Assembly: GCA_017849455.1 (NCBI GenBank)
Contig: JAFIGX010000024.1
Span: forward strand, 248,001-312,000
Reading direction: 5' to 3'
DNA: 64,000 nt
Origin: Pseudobacter sp.
Lineage (GTDB): Bacteria; Bacteroidota; Bacteroidia; Chitinophagales; Chitinophagaceae
Shown: one piece after another, positions 1 through 10,551 of the stretch
Layout: every line of letters begins with the position of its first letter
How positions within the stretch are numbered: the stretch's first letter is position 1
Made by a program: the position numbers and the translations under genes
Notes under the pieces: model-generated
Databases searched by the model: none
Seen by the model: only the letters and a program-made list of their open reading frames with translations
What the model was told of the DNA's origin: nothing

Positions 1-1
1 T

Positions 2-3000
2 GCTGCCAGCAATGCGGCCAATACCGGCACTATCACCGCCAACAAGTCGTTCCTGGTAACAGGTGATAACGACGGTGCGAGAATGTTTTCCGTCAATGTT
101 ACCGGATTACCGGGGGTGAATGTGGCGCTGGCACGCACCTGGAAAGTACAGAAGACGAATTGGACAGACCAGAATATCACTATCCGCACAGATTCAGCAT
201 TTGCTACTCCGCAATTCATCATCATCAGTACCGATGCCGTCTTTGGTGCAGGCGATCTCGCACTGCCGTTCACCAATGGCGTCATCACACTCAATACAAG
301 TCAGCTCCCCAACGGTTCTTTCTTCACCTTCGCCAATGGATTGAAAGGTCCCGGCGGAGTGGTTACCGGCATCGGCGCCTGGTATAAGGGCGATTATGGA
401 TTAAGTCCCTTGCAATGGAATGATTACAGCGGCCGTGGTATGAATATCCCATCTCCCGCTGTAGCCAACAGGCCCAGCGTTTTGCCCAATGGCATGAACT
501 TCAATCCCACCGCCTCTTTTGTTCCTCCTCAGTTCTTCGGGAAAGGGAATATCGTTGATCCCTCCACCTCCATATTAGGCAATGGGAACATGAATAATAT
601 CGCGGTATTCGGTGTGTATTCTATGACTGCCCCGAATAATGCTGCGCTCTTCGATCAGATGACGACCAACAATTATCCTGTCATTGCATCTCCTCATACT
701 GGAGGGCTGTCTGATTTCGATGCGCCGTACGGCTGGCGGTTGACGGCTCCCTGGGGTGGCAGCCTGAACAAAGCCAATGTATGGAGCTTTACCAAGACGG
801 TTGCCAATATGAGTTTTTACCGCGACAGGAATGTGATGGCTTCTGATAATAATCCCCGCGACTATTTACCTCACAACGGCGGCAACTATTCCTCCAACCT
901 GAGTGTTTGGCACGGCTCGGAATACAACAATGGAAAGATCCCTGAAGTCATCATATATAAAGATATATCGACACTAACGCCTACCGACCGTCTCAAGATA
1001 GAATCCTATCTCGCCATTAAATATGGCGTAACGCTGAACCTCGCTTCCACAACCGGTTATACGGCAACGGACGGTTCTGTTTATTGGGACGCTACAGTAA
1101 ATGCAGGTTATTCCAAACATATTACCGGCATCGGCCGCGACAGCGTGACGGACCTGAACCAGAAACAATCCCTCAGCGTGGATACGGGAGTGGTAACGAT
1201 CGCACTCGGCAATACGGTAGCTGCCAGCAATGCAGCAAACACAAATATTATCACCAACGATAGATCATTCTTTGTATTTGGTGATGATGGAGCATCCGCC
1301 GGATTCCTAACACCGGTGAATGGTCAGCCAGGCATCACCAACCGGATGACGAGGATCTTCAAGGTTGGTAAGACAGCCAACTGGGCCGACCAGAACATTA
1401 CGTTCAAAGTTAATGGCGGTAATGCACAAACGTATTTATTAGTAAGCACAGATGCCGTCTTCGATGGCGCCGACACAAAATATGTATTGAATGCCGACAG
1501 TACGGTTACGCTGAATACCAGTAACCTGCCTGCTGGGGTTTACTTCACGTTTGCAAAAGATATCAAAGGGCCCAATGGTGTCAATAAAGGCATTAACTTC
1601 TGGCTTCGTGCCGATGACGGAAATACCAGCGGCGCCTCCTGGAATGATTATGCAGGCCGTGGCCATCAGGCCCAGCAAAGTGTGGTAACCGGACAACCGA
1701 CCACCGACGCAAAAGCGATCAACTTCAATTATGGGTTAAAGTTCGATGGTACCGATGATTTCCTCGATATCAATACAACAAGGGTACACCCCGATACCTC
1801 CTCTATATTTGTAGCGGCTTCGGGGGCGGGATTCGCGGCCGTCAGAGACCTCGTGAGCAGCGGCGCCGTAGGCTCCTCCAATGGTATGGAATTTAGGGTA
1901 ACGGCGCCGGCAAACCTACAGTTCCTGGAAACCAATGGATCTTCAATACCGTATGTCTCCGGATTAAGTACGTTTGTCGATAACCGGCCCTACTTATTCA
2001 GTGGAACACAATCAAACCTTACCAATGGGGTTAAACTGTATCAGAATTTCAGGTTGGATAATCAGGGTACTGTTGCCATGAGCCCTGCTACAGTCAATCT
2101 CGTTTCCATTGGATCAAGGAGCATTGCGGGCAGAGGTCTATTCTGGATGGGCAATATCAGTGAGGTGATCGTTTATGACCGTGTACTGACAGATGATGAA
2201 CGCCAGTTGGTGGAATCCTACCTGGGCCTGAAATACGGCATCACCCTCAACAATGGAGCTACCAGTTACCTGGCCTCGAACAATACGGTCTACTGGACTG
2301 CCGATGCTACTTATAAAAGTCGTATCACCGGTATCGGCCGTGACGATAGCACCGCATTGAACACCAAACAATCGCTGTCGGCCGATACAGGGTTCGTCAC
2401 GCTTTCATTGGGCACAGGCGTTCCGCTTACCAATGAATCGAACAGCAATACCATCACGAACAATAAATCATTCTTCGTATTCGCGGACAATGGCCTGTCG
2501 GTTTCCAATTTCACCGGGCCCGTAAGTGGTAGCACGCATAATGTTACCCGCCGCTTCACGCGCGTATGGAAAGTGCAGAAAACGAACTGGGCCGATCAGA
2601 ATATCACCCTGAAGATAAAACCGCTTGGAGTCGATAATTACCTCCTGATCAGCACAGACCCGAATTTTGCCACACTCAACCAGGAACTGCCGGTAGCCAA
2701 CGACGGTACAGTTACTTTATCATCCGCCTTGCTCACCGATGGCATCTATTTCACCTTCGGATCGCCGTTGAAATCTCCTGGTGGCGTGCCTGGTCATACA
2801 TTGTGGGTGCGTGCGGATATAGGTACATCTTCTTCCGCAGACAATACCCTCATCAGTGAATGGAGCGACCTGAGCGCTTTCAGCAATACGCTCGTTCAGT
2901 CTACACCAGCCAACCAGCCGCTATTCCTTGATAATAGCGCCAGCAATATAAACTTCAATCCTGTTTTGAAATTCGGTGCTCCAACCTATTCAATGAGCGG

Positions 3001-6000
3001 GGCCTCGATCCTGAAGAACGGTACCTATACAGGAGCCGCAACGTTCGTTGTCAATAGTCAGGTCGTTCCACAAAATGCCGTCATCTTTTCAGAACCGGCA
3101 GCAAGCGGCACCTTCTTCAATATGCACGCTACCTGGGGCGATAATATCGTGTATTGGGACGCACCCTATACGAACCGTATGACTTACAATGCCGGTAATA
3201 TCAATAACCAGGTGAACATCTGGGCAGGCGCCAGCGACATAACCCTGGCCACCAACAAACAGGAGATATTCCGGAATGGTACAAGCGTATCAACCGGCAA
3301 TTTGAATAACAACTATGTCGGTCAGAACTCCCAGATCAATGTAGCTTCCAATTATAATGGCCGCCTCCCCGAAATCATTATCTATAATTCAGCATTGAAC
3401 GCACAGCAAAGGCAGAGGATACACACATACCTGGGCCTGAAGTATGGTATCACCTACGACAATGGCAATACCAGTTATCTCGCCACCGATGGAAGCACTA
3501 TCTGGGATGCTGCCGTCAATGCTACTTATAAGAATAATATCGCCGGTATTGGCCGCGATGATGAAGAAGCATTCCGGCAAAAACAATCCATCAGCATCAA
3601 CCCGGGTACACAGGTAATGATCGGATTGGGCCGTATAGATTCTACCAATTCTGCCAACCCGAATAATTTCACTGCGGACAAGTCGTACCTCGTTTGGGGT
3701 GATGACAATGGTGCTCTCTCTTTCCGCACGGCGGTCACAGGCACTTCATTGGTGAACTATCGCATGACCAGGGTATGGAGGGTACAGAAATCCGGTACAG
3801 TAGGCAATGTGCTGATCGCCATTCCTGCCAATACATTGCCGAACCCTTCCAATTCTTATATCATCGTCAGCAATGACGCAACGATCGACGGCACGGATGC
3901 GTTCACGAAAGTGAATATAGTGACGATCAATAACAAACTCTATTGTACTGCTACCATCGATCTCACCAGTGGCCAGTATTTCACCTTCGCCACTGACCTG
4001 AAAATACCTGGTGGGGTGGTTGGCAATACCTTGTGGTTACGGGCAGACTATGGTACTGCTGCAACTGACAATACGCCTCTCAGTGAATGGAACGATTTCG
4101 GGGCCGAGATCAATAGTGCTCTACAGCCCACGGCGCCGAACCAACCAGTATATTTCAACAATGCCGGCAGCAATACCAATTTCAACCCTGCCCTGCGTTT
4201 CAATGGCACGAACAATTTCATGGACCTGGATATTACCAAGCTGCCTATGGGCGCCACTCCAAGAACAGTGATCGCATTGGGCAGGCCGCTGGTCATTGCC
4301 GGTACCAATAAATATATGCTTAGCTGGGGCCAATCGGCAACCAGCCAGGGTACTGCCATTGGCTTGTATGCTACCAATGCAGGCGCATTTGTAGGATATG
4401 GGGACGATGTAACTACTCCAACAGGTTTCTGGCAATTGAACCAATCGAATATGCTGATGGGTGTATGGAACGGGACCGGCACCGGAGCTTCTATTTACAG
4501 CAAATACAGGCAGGCAGCCGCACCGGTCATCAAGAACTGGAACACGACAGGCACTGTGGCCCGTGTTGGTAATTCTTCCTTTGCACTTACGCAGCCTGAA
4601 TACTGGAATGGATATACCAGCGAGCTGATCGTTTATCCGTTCACGTTGAATGCAGGCCAGCGCCTGAAGGTGGAAACCTACATGGCTATCAAATATGGCT
4701 ATACCATCGATCAGACCACAGCCAATAACTATCATGCTACGGACAGCACGATCATCTGGAATGCTACCACCAACGCGACGTACAAATACGGCATAACCGG
4801 TATCGGCCGTGATGACCTGGAAGGACTGAACCAGAAACAGAGCGGCAATACAGATACCACCCGTCTGCGGATAGTGATGGGCCTGGGTTCTATTGCCGAA
4901 ACCAATATCGACAATGCCAACAGCTTCACTGCCGATAAATCATATCTCATCTGGGGCGATGACAATGCGGCCGTCACCTTCAAAACTACCATTACCGGTA
5001 ATCCATTGGTGAACTACCGCATGACCAGGCTTTGGACAGTTCAGAAAACAGGTACTGTAGGCCAGGTGGAACTCGCTGTTCCTTATGATGCATTACCCAA
5101 CCCCAGGCAAACCTACCTGGTAGTAAGTAATGATGCCACGATCGATAACAGTGATACCTATATACCATTATATGATATCACCATCAATGGTAAGCGCCAT
5201 TGGGCAGCGAAGACTGATTTCACGACCGGTCAGTATTTCACCATCGCCGCCTTCATCAAATCGCCGGGTGGGGTAGGAGCTACTTCACTCTGGGTAAGAA
5301 CAGATCATGGTGTGCTGAACAATACGGATGGTACGCCGGTGGATGTATGGGTCGATTTTGGCAACGAGGTCAACAACGCCAGTCAGTTCACAACGGCTAA
5401 CCAGCCAGTCTATACCAACAACCCGGCCAGCAATATCAATTACAACCCGGTGATGACTTTCAATGGCGCCAGCCAGTTCATGAAGCTCGATAGTTCCAAA
5501 CTGCCGATCGGCAATACGGCCAGAACATTGATCGGTGTCGGTAGCCTGAATAGTCTTGCCGGCAACCGTTATATCGTTAGCTACGGGGCCGCGGGGGGAA
5601 GTCAGGGCAATGGTCTGGCCAGTGTGGGCGTCAACGGTACCGGATATTTTGTCGGATACAACGACGATGTCATAACGGCGGCAGGGTTCTGGCAGCTCAA
5701 CAGGCCGAATGAATTGTTCGGTACCTGGGCAGGCGCTGGTGGTCAGGCAAGTCTCTACAGCAAAATAGCTTCAGTGGCCACGCCCGTGAACAAATCCTGG
5801 AATACCGGTACCACAGCAGGGGCCCGCATAGGTACCAGTGCATGGGGTGGTGAATATTGGAGCGGCCCCATTACTGAAGTGATCGTATTCGACAGGGCGC
5901 TGAACAATACCGAGCGCCAAAAAGTAAGCACTTACCTGTCTATCAGGAATGGATATACGATAGATCAGGCCACGCCTTACAGCAGTTATCTCAATACCAA

Positions 6001-7279
6001 TGGTACTGTTATCTGGGATGCTACTGCCAATGCCACCTATAAGAATAATATCGCCGGTATCGGGCGTGATGATATCGAAGGATTGCTCCAGAAACAATCC
6101 GTGAGCATCCAGCCTGGGGCTATCCTGGCAGTGGGATTGGGAACTATTGCTACTGATAATCTGGCAAACACCGGCAATTTCGCCAAGGATTCCTCTTACC
6201 TGATATGGGGCAGTAATTCAACGGCGCTCACTACCATCAATACTAATCTGCCGGTACAGTTCAGTCAGCGCCTGACACAGCAATGGAAAGTGAACCTGAG
6301 CAATTTCGATAACCTGCTCAATACCGTGTCGATGGAATTCAACCTGGCAGGTATCACGCAGAGCGGCATTGCAGCGTCGGACTTCAACCTGCTCATCGAT
6401 ACGGATGGTGACGGTAATTTCACCACTGGTATTATAACAATTATTCCGGCTACAACTTATGCCAGTGGAAAAGTGAACTTCACCAATATTTCCGGTCTCA
6501 CGAGCGGCCATGTGATTACACTCGCCATCGGGTCTCAGTCACTGCGCGTTTCACCGAAGCTCGTGCTGCAAGGCGCCTGGAACGGAACCTCGATGAGCAC
6601 AGCACTGAAAACGGCTGCCGTATTGCCCGCCACAGATCCTTATGGTCAGCATACTACGCCTTCCGTTGCGCCCAATGCATCAGCGGCGGCAGTGGTAGAC
6701 TGGGTACTGCTCGAGCTTCGCGATAATACGAACCCATCGGTAGTGGTGGCAAGCAGGGCAGCTTTCGTACTGAGCAACGGCAACGTGGTAGATACCAACT
6801 ACACGCAGCCGGTCGCATTCCAGAATGTTACACCGGGCAGTTACAGGCTGGCAGTCCGCCACCGGAATCACCTCGGAGCAATGACACTGAATGCGGTCGA
6901 CTTCACAACAGGTGTGGTTGATTTCACCAACCCCGGTACTGTCACATGGGGTACCAATGCACGGAAGGACCTGGGAGGAGGCATCATGGGCCTCTGGGCC
7001 GGTGATGTGGATGGAGACAATTATATCAGGCATTCAGGCAAACCATCCGATGCGGCCCTGGTCACCAATGCAGTGCTCACTCATGCAGGCAATACCAGCG
7101 CATCGCCAACGTATACCGGAATGATCAATGTGTATAGTCCGTTCGACCTGAATTTGGATGGCAGGGTTTACTACACTGCCACGCCATCCGACTATTCGAT
7201 CATCGTGAACAATGTGAAAACACATCCGGCCAATACGTTCGGTCTTACAACCTTTGTCATCAAACAACAATTACCCTAA
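2..7279 (+). CDS. Giant secreted tandem-repeat surface protein, 5' end outside window
   Basis: The reading frame is open from base 2, so the true start and signal peptide lie upstream and at least 2,425 residues are present. The body consists of five tandem units of about 400-420 residues, each carrying a WxDY/WNDF-type segment, a beta-rich stretch resembling a concanavalin/laminin-G-like fold, an EVIIY...YLAIKYG segment, and a GIGRD...KQS block (GIGRD at 1127, 2330, 3545, 4799 and 6056). This resembles the repeat architecture of large Bacteroidota surface proteins (DUF8202-like); the family name is from memory. From about 6545 a different C-terminal module follows (LQGAWNGTSMSTAL, DWVLLELRD). 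The end has two Asp-rich loops (DVDGDN, DLNLDG) like dockerin or EF-hand calcium sites and finishes QQLP. No T9SS sorting tail is visible here, although the next gene has one. An adhesin or matrix role is inference. Confidence 0.85.
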   Translation, partial: AASNAANTGTITANKSFLVTGDNDGARMFSVNVTGLPGVNVALARTWKVQKTNWTDQNITIRTDSAFATPQFIIISTDAVFGAGDLALPFTNGVITLNTSQLPNGSFFTFANGLKGPGGVVTGIGAWYKGDYGLSPLQWNDYSGRGMNIPSPAVANRPSVLPNGMNFNPTASFVPPQFFGKGNIVDPSTSILGNGNMNNIAVFGVYSMTAPNNAALFDQMTTNNYPVIASPHTGGLSDFDAPYGWRLTAPWGGSLNKANVWSFTKTVANMSFYRDRNVMASDNNPRDYLPHNGGNYSSNLSVWHGSEYNNGKIPEVIIYKDISTLTPTDRLKIESYLAIKYGVTLNLASTTGYTATDGSVYWDATVNAGYSKHITGIGRDSVTDLNQKQSLSVDTGVVTIALGNTVAASNAANTNIITNDRSFFVFGDDGASAGFLTPVNGQPGITNRMTRIFKVGKTANWADQNITFKVNGGNAQTYLLVSTDAVFDGADTKYVLNADSTVTLNTSNLPAGVYFTFAKDIKGPNGVNKGINFWLRADDGNTSGASWNDYAGRGHQAQQSVVTGQPTTDAKAINFNYGLKFDGTDDFLDINTTRVHPDTSSIFVAASGAGFAAVRDLVSSGAVGSSNGMEFRVTAPANLQFLETNGSSIPYVSGLSTFVDNRPYLFSGTQSNLTNGVKLYQNFRLDNQGTVAMSPATVNLVSIGSRSIAGRGLFWMGNISEVIVYDRVLTDDERQLVESYLGLKYGITLNNGATSYLASNNTVYWTADATYKSRITGIGRDDSTALNTKQSLSADTGFVTLSLGTGVPLTNESNSNTITNNKSFFVFADNGLSVSNFTGPVSGSTHNVTRRFTRVWKVQKTNWADQNITLKIKPLGVDNYLLISTDPNFATLNQELPVANDGTVTLSSALLTDGIYFTFGSPLKSPGGVPGHTLWVRADIGTSSSADNTLISEWSDLSAFSNTLVQSTPANQPLFLDNSASNINFNPVLKFGAPTYSMSGASILKNGTYTGAATFVVNSQVVPQNAVIFSEPAASGTFFNMHATWGDNIVYWDAPYTNRMTYNAGNINNQVNIWAGASDITLATNKQEIFRNGTSVSTGNLNNNYVGQNSQINVASNYNGRLPEIIIYNSALNAQQRQRIHTYLGLKYGITYDNGNTSYLATDGSTIWDAAVNATYKNNIAGIGRDDEEAFRQKQSISINPGTQVMIGLGRIDSTNSANPNNFTADKSYLVWGDDNGALSFRTAVTGTSLVNYRMTRVWRVQKSGTVGNVLIAIPANTLPNPSNSYIIVSNDATIDGTDAFTKVNIVTINNKLYCTATIDLTSGQYFTFATDLKIPGGVVGNTLWLRADYGTAATDNTPLSEWNDFGAEINSALQPTAPNQPVYFNNAGSNTNFNPALRFNGTNNFMDLDITKLPMGATPRTVIALGRPLVIAGTNKYMLSWGQSATSQGTAIGLYATNAGAFVGYGDDVTTPTGFWQLNQSNMLMGVWNGTGTGASIYSKYRQAAAPVIKNWNTTGTVARVGNSSFALTQPEYWNGYTSELIVYPFTLNAGQRLKVETYMAIKYGYTIDQTTANNYHATDSTIIWNATTNATYKYGITGIGRDDLEGLNQKQSGNTDTTRLRIVMGLGSIAETNIDNANSFTADKSYLIWGDDNAAVTFKTTITGNPLVNYRMTRLWTVQKTGTVGQVELAVPYDALPNPRQTYLVVSNDATIDNSDTYIPLYDITINGKRHWAAKTDFTTGQYFTIAAFIKSPGGVGATSLWVRTDHGVLNNTDGTPVDVWVDFGNEVNNASQFTTANQPVYTNNPASNINYNPVMTFNGASQFMKLDSSKLPIGNTARTLIGVGSLNSLAGNRYIVSYGAAGGSQGNGLASVGVNGTGYFVGYNDDVITAAGFWQLNRPNELFGTWAGAGGQASLYSKIASVATPVNKSWNTGTTAGARIGTSAWGGEYWSGPITEVIVFDRALNNTERQKVSTYLSIRNGYTIDQATPYSSYLNTNGTVIWDATANATYKNNIAGIGRDDIEGLLQKQSVSIQPGAILAVGLGTIATDNLANTGNFAKDSSYLIWGSNSTALTTINTNLPVQFSQRLTQQWKVNLSNFDNLLNTVSMEFNLAGITQSGIAASDFNLLIDTDGDGNFTTGIITIIPATTYASGKVNFTNISGLTSGHVITLAIGSQSLRVSPKLVLQGAWNGTSMSTALKTAAVLPATDPYGQHTTPSVAPNASAAAVVDWVLLELRDNTNPSVVVASRAAFVLSNGNVVDTNYTQPVAFQNVTPGSYRLAVRHRNHLGAMTLNAVDFTTGVVDFTNPGTVTWGTNARKDLGGGIMGLWAGDVDGDNYIRHSGKPSDAALVTNAVLTHAGNTSASPTYTGMINVYSPFDLNLDGRVYYTATPSDYSIIVNNVKTHPANTFGLTTFVIKQQLP
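340..6530 (+). repeat. Five in-frame tandem units of ~1.2 kb inside the giant surface protein
   Basis: Anchoring on the GIGRD motif gives unit spacings of 1203, 1215, 1254 and 1257 bp. Junctions between units are marked by K(G/S/I)PGGV-like segments near 340, 1561, 2766, 3999 and 5256. Units are diverged in DNA but clearly homologous in protein. The last two full units (from about 3999 and 5256) look most alike, for example in the PVYxNNxxSNxNxNPxxxFNG block, suggesting a more recent duplication. Confidence 0.85.
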
Positions 7280-7290
7280 TACAGTCCATA

Positions 7291-7316
7291 GCCGGCAACT
7301 ACCTGAAGTTGCCGGC
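7291..7316 (+). other. Intercistronic hairpin after the giant protein
   Basis: A perfect 10-bp stem (GCCGGCAACT / AGTTGCCGGC) with a 6-nt loop sits 12 bp after the stop codon and 19 bp before the next ATG. No T-run follows, so it may be an mRNA-stabilising or partial-termination element between two co-transcribed genes rather than a standard terminator. Confidence 0.5.
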
Positions 7317-7343
7317 CCTCACTGTGAACCATAAATGATTTTT

Positions 7344-8510
7344 ATGAAGAACTTTATTCAGAACATACTGCTGACGGGTTTACTACTCGTGCTGATAGCT
7401 ACGGTACAGGGTCAAACCCTCGACGTATCCATCATAGAAAACCCGGTCAACAATATGCAGATCCTGGGCAGGGCCTCAGGCAGCGGCTTTGCTGCGGCCC
7501 CCAATAATGCCTGGGCCAGTATGAACCTTACCTGGCGGATACCCAAGACCGCTACTGTTCCCCAGCCTACTTCGGCGCCTCCTGCTGCCTCTCCTGAAGT
7601 GACCAATGAGAATACCGCTTTCACCGGTGCGGCGCCACGCAATACATTCAACAATAGCCTCGACCTGACGATCTTCGATGCCACTACATTCGGAGAGCCC
7701 GACGATGGGTACTGGTATTTCCAGGTGACCGGTACGCAGGAAACCGTTCAGAATATTGCTACCGGGCAACAGATAATGCTCTATGAGTTCACCCTTCCGG
7801 GTGCCTGGAGGTGCCCGGGATGTGTGGAAATACTCACGTATGATATCCCTGCATTCATAGCGCATGGGATCAGCACTACTTCCAATATCTACAATGGAGG
7901 AACCGGCACCGATGTGCTCAACATCGTGCAGAACAACGCTCCGCTGCCAGTGGAATGGCTCTACGTACGAGCAGAGCCCAAAGACAATAACAAGATCCTG
8001 GTAAGCTGGGCAACAGCCACCGAGCAGAATAATGCAGGTTATGAAGTGGAAAGAAGTGATGATGGAAGTACCTACAGGGCTATAGGCACCGTGCCGGGCA
8101 AACGAAATTCCAATACCACCAGTTATTACAGCTTCAATGATAACCAGGTGCTACCCGGTGTGAAATATTATTATCGTATCAAGCAGATCGATCTCGACGG
8201 CAGGGCAAAATATTCTGTCATCGTTACTGCGAAACTGCTCACCGGCAACTTCTTCACGGTGGAAATAAAGCCCAACCCGGTAAGAAGTCTGCTCAACCTG
8301 GAAATACAATCTTCCAAAAAGCAAACTGCCCAACTGATCATCACCGATATGACGGGCAGGCTCTATAAAATAGAAAAGGCCATTAAGCTGGAAACTACCC
8401 TTACCCGGTATTCGACCAGTGTGGCCGGCTATCTCCCTGGCATGTATGTGGCGAAAGTGATCGCCAGTGATGGTACTGTGCAAACGGCCAGGTTCGTAAT
8501 CGCTCACTGA
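7344..8510 (+). CDS. Secreted protein with T9SS type A C-terminal sorting domain
   Basis: The product has about 388 residues. I chose the ATG at 7344 because MKNFIQN followed by a hydrophobic run ending VQGQ makes a normal signal peptide; an ATG at 7335 is possible. The N-terminal third is a beta-type domain of unknown function with one CPGC pair. From about residue 200 comes the LPVEWLYVRAE...SWATATEQNNAGYEVERS segment, the fibronectin-like linker seen before T9SS tails. The last 80 or so residues (IKPNPVRSLLNLEIQ ... GMYVAKVIASDG ... RFVI) match the type A (Por) sorting domain, which directs export through the type IX system and anchoring or release at the cell surface. It lies 64 bp after the giant repeat protein and is probably co-transcribed, so the two may act together outside the cell. 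The precise function is unknown. Confidence 0.85.
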   Translation: MKNFIQNILLTGLLLVLIATVQGQTLDVSIIENPVNNMQILGRASGSGFAAAPNNAWASMNLTWRIPKTATVPQPTSAPPAASPEVTNENTAFTGAAPRNTFNNSLDLTIFDATTFGEPDDGYWYFQVTGTQETVQNIATGQQIMLYEFTLPGAWRCPGCVEILTYDIPAFIAHGISTTSNIYNGGTGTDVLNIVQNNAPLPVEWLYVRAEPKDNNKILVSWATATEQNNAGYEVERSDDGSTYRAIGTVPGKRNSNTTSYYSFNDNQVLPGVKYYYRIKQIDLDGRAKYSVIVTAKLLTGNFFTVEIKPNPVRSLLNLEIQSSKKQTAQLIITDMTGRLYKIEKAIKLETTLTRYSTSVAGYLPGMYVAKVIASDGTVQTARFVIAH

Positions 8511-8735
8511 TAGCAATGGATGCTGTGAGCACCGGGCTGAAGCCCGGAACTGATATTGGCAGGTTTCTTTACAAAGGGTACATTCTTCTCCTGGTCCCGG
8601 TTCGTCCGGGGCCGGGAAAGAATGATAACCGGTAAATTGAATATAACTTACAGGGGTATACGAAGGGGGCCGATTATAGAATTTTTACTACACGTAAATA
8701 GTAATTGTTTTACTGGCAGGAATACCACGAACGGA

Positions 8736-8743
8736 TAATTTTG
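8736..8743 (+). promoter_or_regulatory. Promoter -7 box (TAATTTTG) for the OmpA-like gene
   Basis: TAATTTTG matches the Bacteroidota -7 consensus TAnnTTTG exactly and ends 21 bp before the ATG at 8765. This supports that ATG over the upstream TTG at 8705. No convincing -33 TTG at the usual distance was seen. Confidence 0.4.
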
Positions 8744-8764
8744 GAAAAGCAAATTCTAAATCGT

Positions 8765-10105
8765 ATGAAGAAACGTTTACTCGCCTTTTCTCTTGTATCC
8801 CTGGTATTTGCCCATCAAGCCGATGCCCAGGGATTTCTCTCCAAAAAGAAAGGAAGCCTCATAGGCTTCAGTATGAATGCCACCGACTTTAAAACTCCCA
8901 ATGCAATAAAAGCAACCTCACTGAGCGATGTACTGAAAGGCAGCGACTGGTCTAAGTTCTCCAACAAGGATTTCGGGATATCCTTGATGTACTGGAAAGG
9001 ACTTACCAACAAGATCGATCTCTCGGCCCGCTATAATGCACTATTTACGGACTATGCCAAAAATGGAGAGGGCAACAAGCACAGCTATTCAAACGAATTT
9101 GAAGCTGCGCTCCATGCCCGTGCATTGAAAGATGATCATACCCTGAACCCATTCCTCACTGCCGGTATCGGTATCGGCGATTACGGCCGCAAATGGGCGC
9201 CATACGCGCCTCTCGGTGTTGGCCTTCAACTGAACTTATCGAGCATCACTTATATTTTCTTACAGGCGCATTACAGGGTATCGTTGAACAAATCGAACCT
9301 GGATGATAATCTCTTCTATTCATTGGGATTCACTGAAAGCATTTCCAGCCCGAAAACGCCTCCGCCTCCCAAAGTGGTGCCACTGCCGGTAGCGGAGCGG
9401 AAAGACAGGGATGAAGATGGAGTGGAAGACAGTGTGGACGCCTGCCCCGATGTAAAAGGGTTGCCGCAATTCAATGGCTGCCCGGATACCGATGGTGACG
9501 GTATTCCCGATAAGGACGACAAATGCCCCACCACGAAAGGCTTGGCCAAATACAATGGCTGCCCGATCCCCGATACAGATGGCGATGGCATCAATGATGA
9601 AGAAGACAAATGTCCCACCGTGCCCGGTGTACCAAGATACCAGGGCTGCCCGGTCCCTGACAGTGATGGTGACGGCGTGAACGATGAAGAGGACAAATGC
9701 CCCAACCTGCCGGGTGTGAAAGAGAACCATGGTTGCCCCATCGTGAAAGAAGAAGTGGTGAAAAAAGTGAATGTGGCTGCAGGCAATATCTTCTTTGCAA
9801 CGGGCAATGCCAAACTGCTGCCCAAATCATTCAAATCACTCAATGAAGTAGTCAATATCCTGAATGCCGACCGCGATCTGAAACTGGATATTGAAGGACA
9901 TACTGATAATACCGGCTCAGCGAAAACGAATCAGCCACTGAGCGAAAAACGTGCAAAGGCAGTATTGGATTACCTGAAAAGCAAAAGGGTGGATGAAAAC
10001 AGGCTCCAGTCCGCGGGTTTCGGCCCCGACCGCCCGATCGCCGACAACAAAACAGCCAAAGGCCGCACACTCAATCGCAGGGTTGAGCTGAAACTAAAAT
10101 ATTAG
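8765..10105 (+). CDS. OmpA family outer-membrane protein with calcium-binding TSP3 repeats
   Basis: The 446-residue product starts with a signal peptide (MKKRLLAFSLVSLVFA...ADAQ). Residues about 25-200 form an N-terminal beta-barrel-like region. Residues about 214-320 hold four thrombospondin type 3 repeats (DTDGDGIPDKDDKCP and variants), acidic calcium-binding loops that act as a rigid spacer. The C-terminal OmpA domain (about 340-446) contains FFATGNAKLLPKS, LDIEGHTDNTG and LSEKRAKAVLDYL, the peptidoglycan-binding signature with the conserved Asp and Arg. Such proteins tether the outer membrane to peptidoglycan in Bacteroidota. The start is set at the ATG preceding the signal peptide. It is a single transcription unit with its own promoter candidate. 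Assignment to the family is firm; any specific role beyond envelope integrity is not shown. Confidence 0.93.
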   Translation: MKKRLLAFSLVSLVFAHQADAQGFLSKKKGSLIGFSMNATDFKTPNAIKATSLSDVLKGSDWSKFSNKDFGISLMYWKGLTNKIDLSARYNALFTDYAKNGEGNKHSYSNEFEAALHARALKDDHTLNPFLTAGIGIGDYGRKWAPYAPLGVGLQLNLSSITYIFLQAHYRVSLNKSNLDDNLFYSLGFTESISSPKTPPPPKVVPLPVAERKDRDEDGVEDSVDACPDVKGLPQFNGCPDTDGDGIPDKDDKCPTTKGLAKYNGCPIPDTDGDGINDEEDKCPTVPGVPRYQGCPVPDSDGDGVNDEEDKCPNLPGVKENHGCPIVKEEVVKKVNVAAGNIFFATGNAKLLPKSFKSLNEVVNILNADRDLKLDIEGHTDNTGSAKTNQPLSEKRAKAVLDYLKSKRVDENRLQSAGFGPDRPIADNKTAKGRTLNRRVELKLKY

Positions 10106-10518
10106 GAAGCAAAGGACACAAACTCAGTTCTTGGATCATGGTTCAAAACGGATGCTATTCTTCAGGTACAATGAATAGTTATCCAAGGGTTTCTTGTAAA
10201 GGTTCCATTTTGCCTGGCCCCGCTTTTATTGGTGGGGCACAGGTAGAATGGTTTTGCGCCGGTGTCATGAAAGCCGGTCGGTTTTCTATTTCCTGGGATA
10301 TAGAAAAGCGACAATCCTTATGATAAACGATAGCCTTTACATGAACGCAATTTGTAACCTATGTAAAACTGTAACATGAAAACTCTCCTTTGCCGGGCGC
10401 TTTTGTATTTAATGCAGGTGCCTGGCCTTTTAATGGCGGTAATGAGTAGCCGGTATAGCCGGACCTTCTTAGCCTGAAGAAGACTACATCGAGATCCTAT
10501 ATCCAAATCGATTTACCG

Positions 10519-10551
10519 ATGCCGTTGGTGCCACCCACTGACGGCATTTTT
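10519..10551 (+). terminator. Intrinsic terminator
   Basis: The stem is ATGCCGT (10519-10525) with ACGGCAT (10541-10547) plus inner GGT/ACC pairing, followed by T5. It is more than 400 bp from the nearest upstream gene, so it probably ends a non-coding transcript. Confidence 0.5.

Noticed and set aside
340..6530. Mobile element or CRISPR-like array
   Set aside because: The 1.2-kb periodicity is in-frame protein domain repetition with diverged DNA; no short identical repeats with spacers were seen anywhere in the window.
10138..10323. Short + strand ORF of 61 codons
   Set aside because: It lies across strong hairpins, has no signal of coding character and no promoter or terminator of its own.
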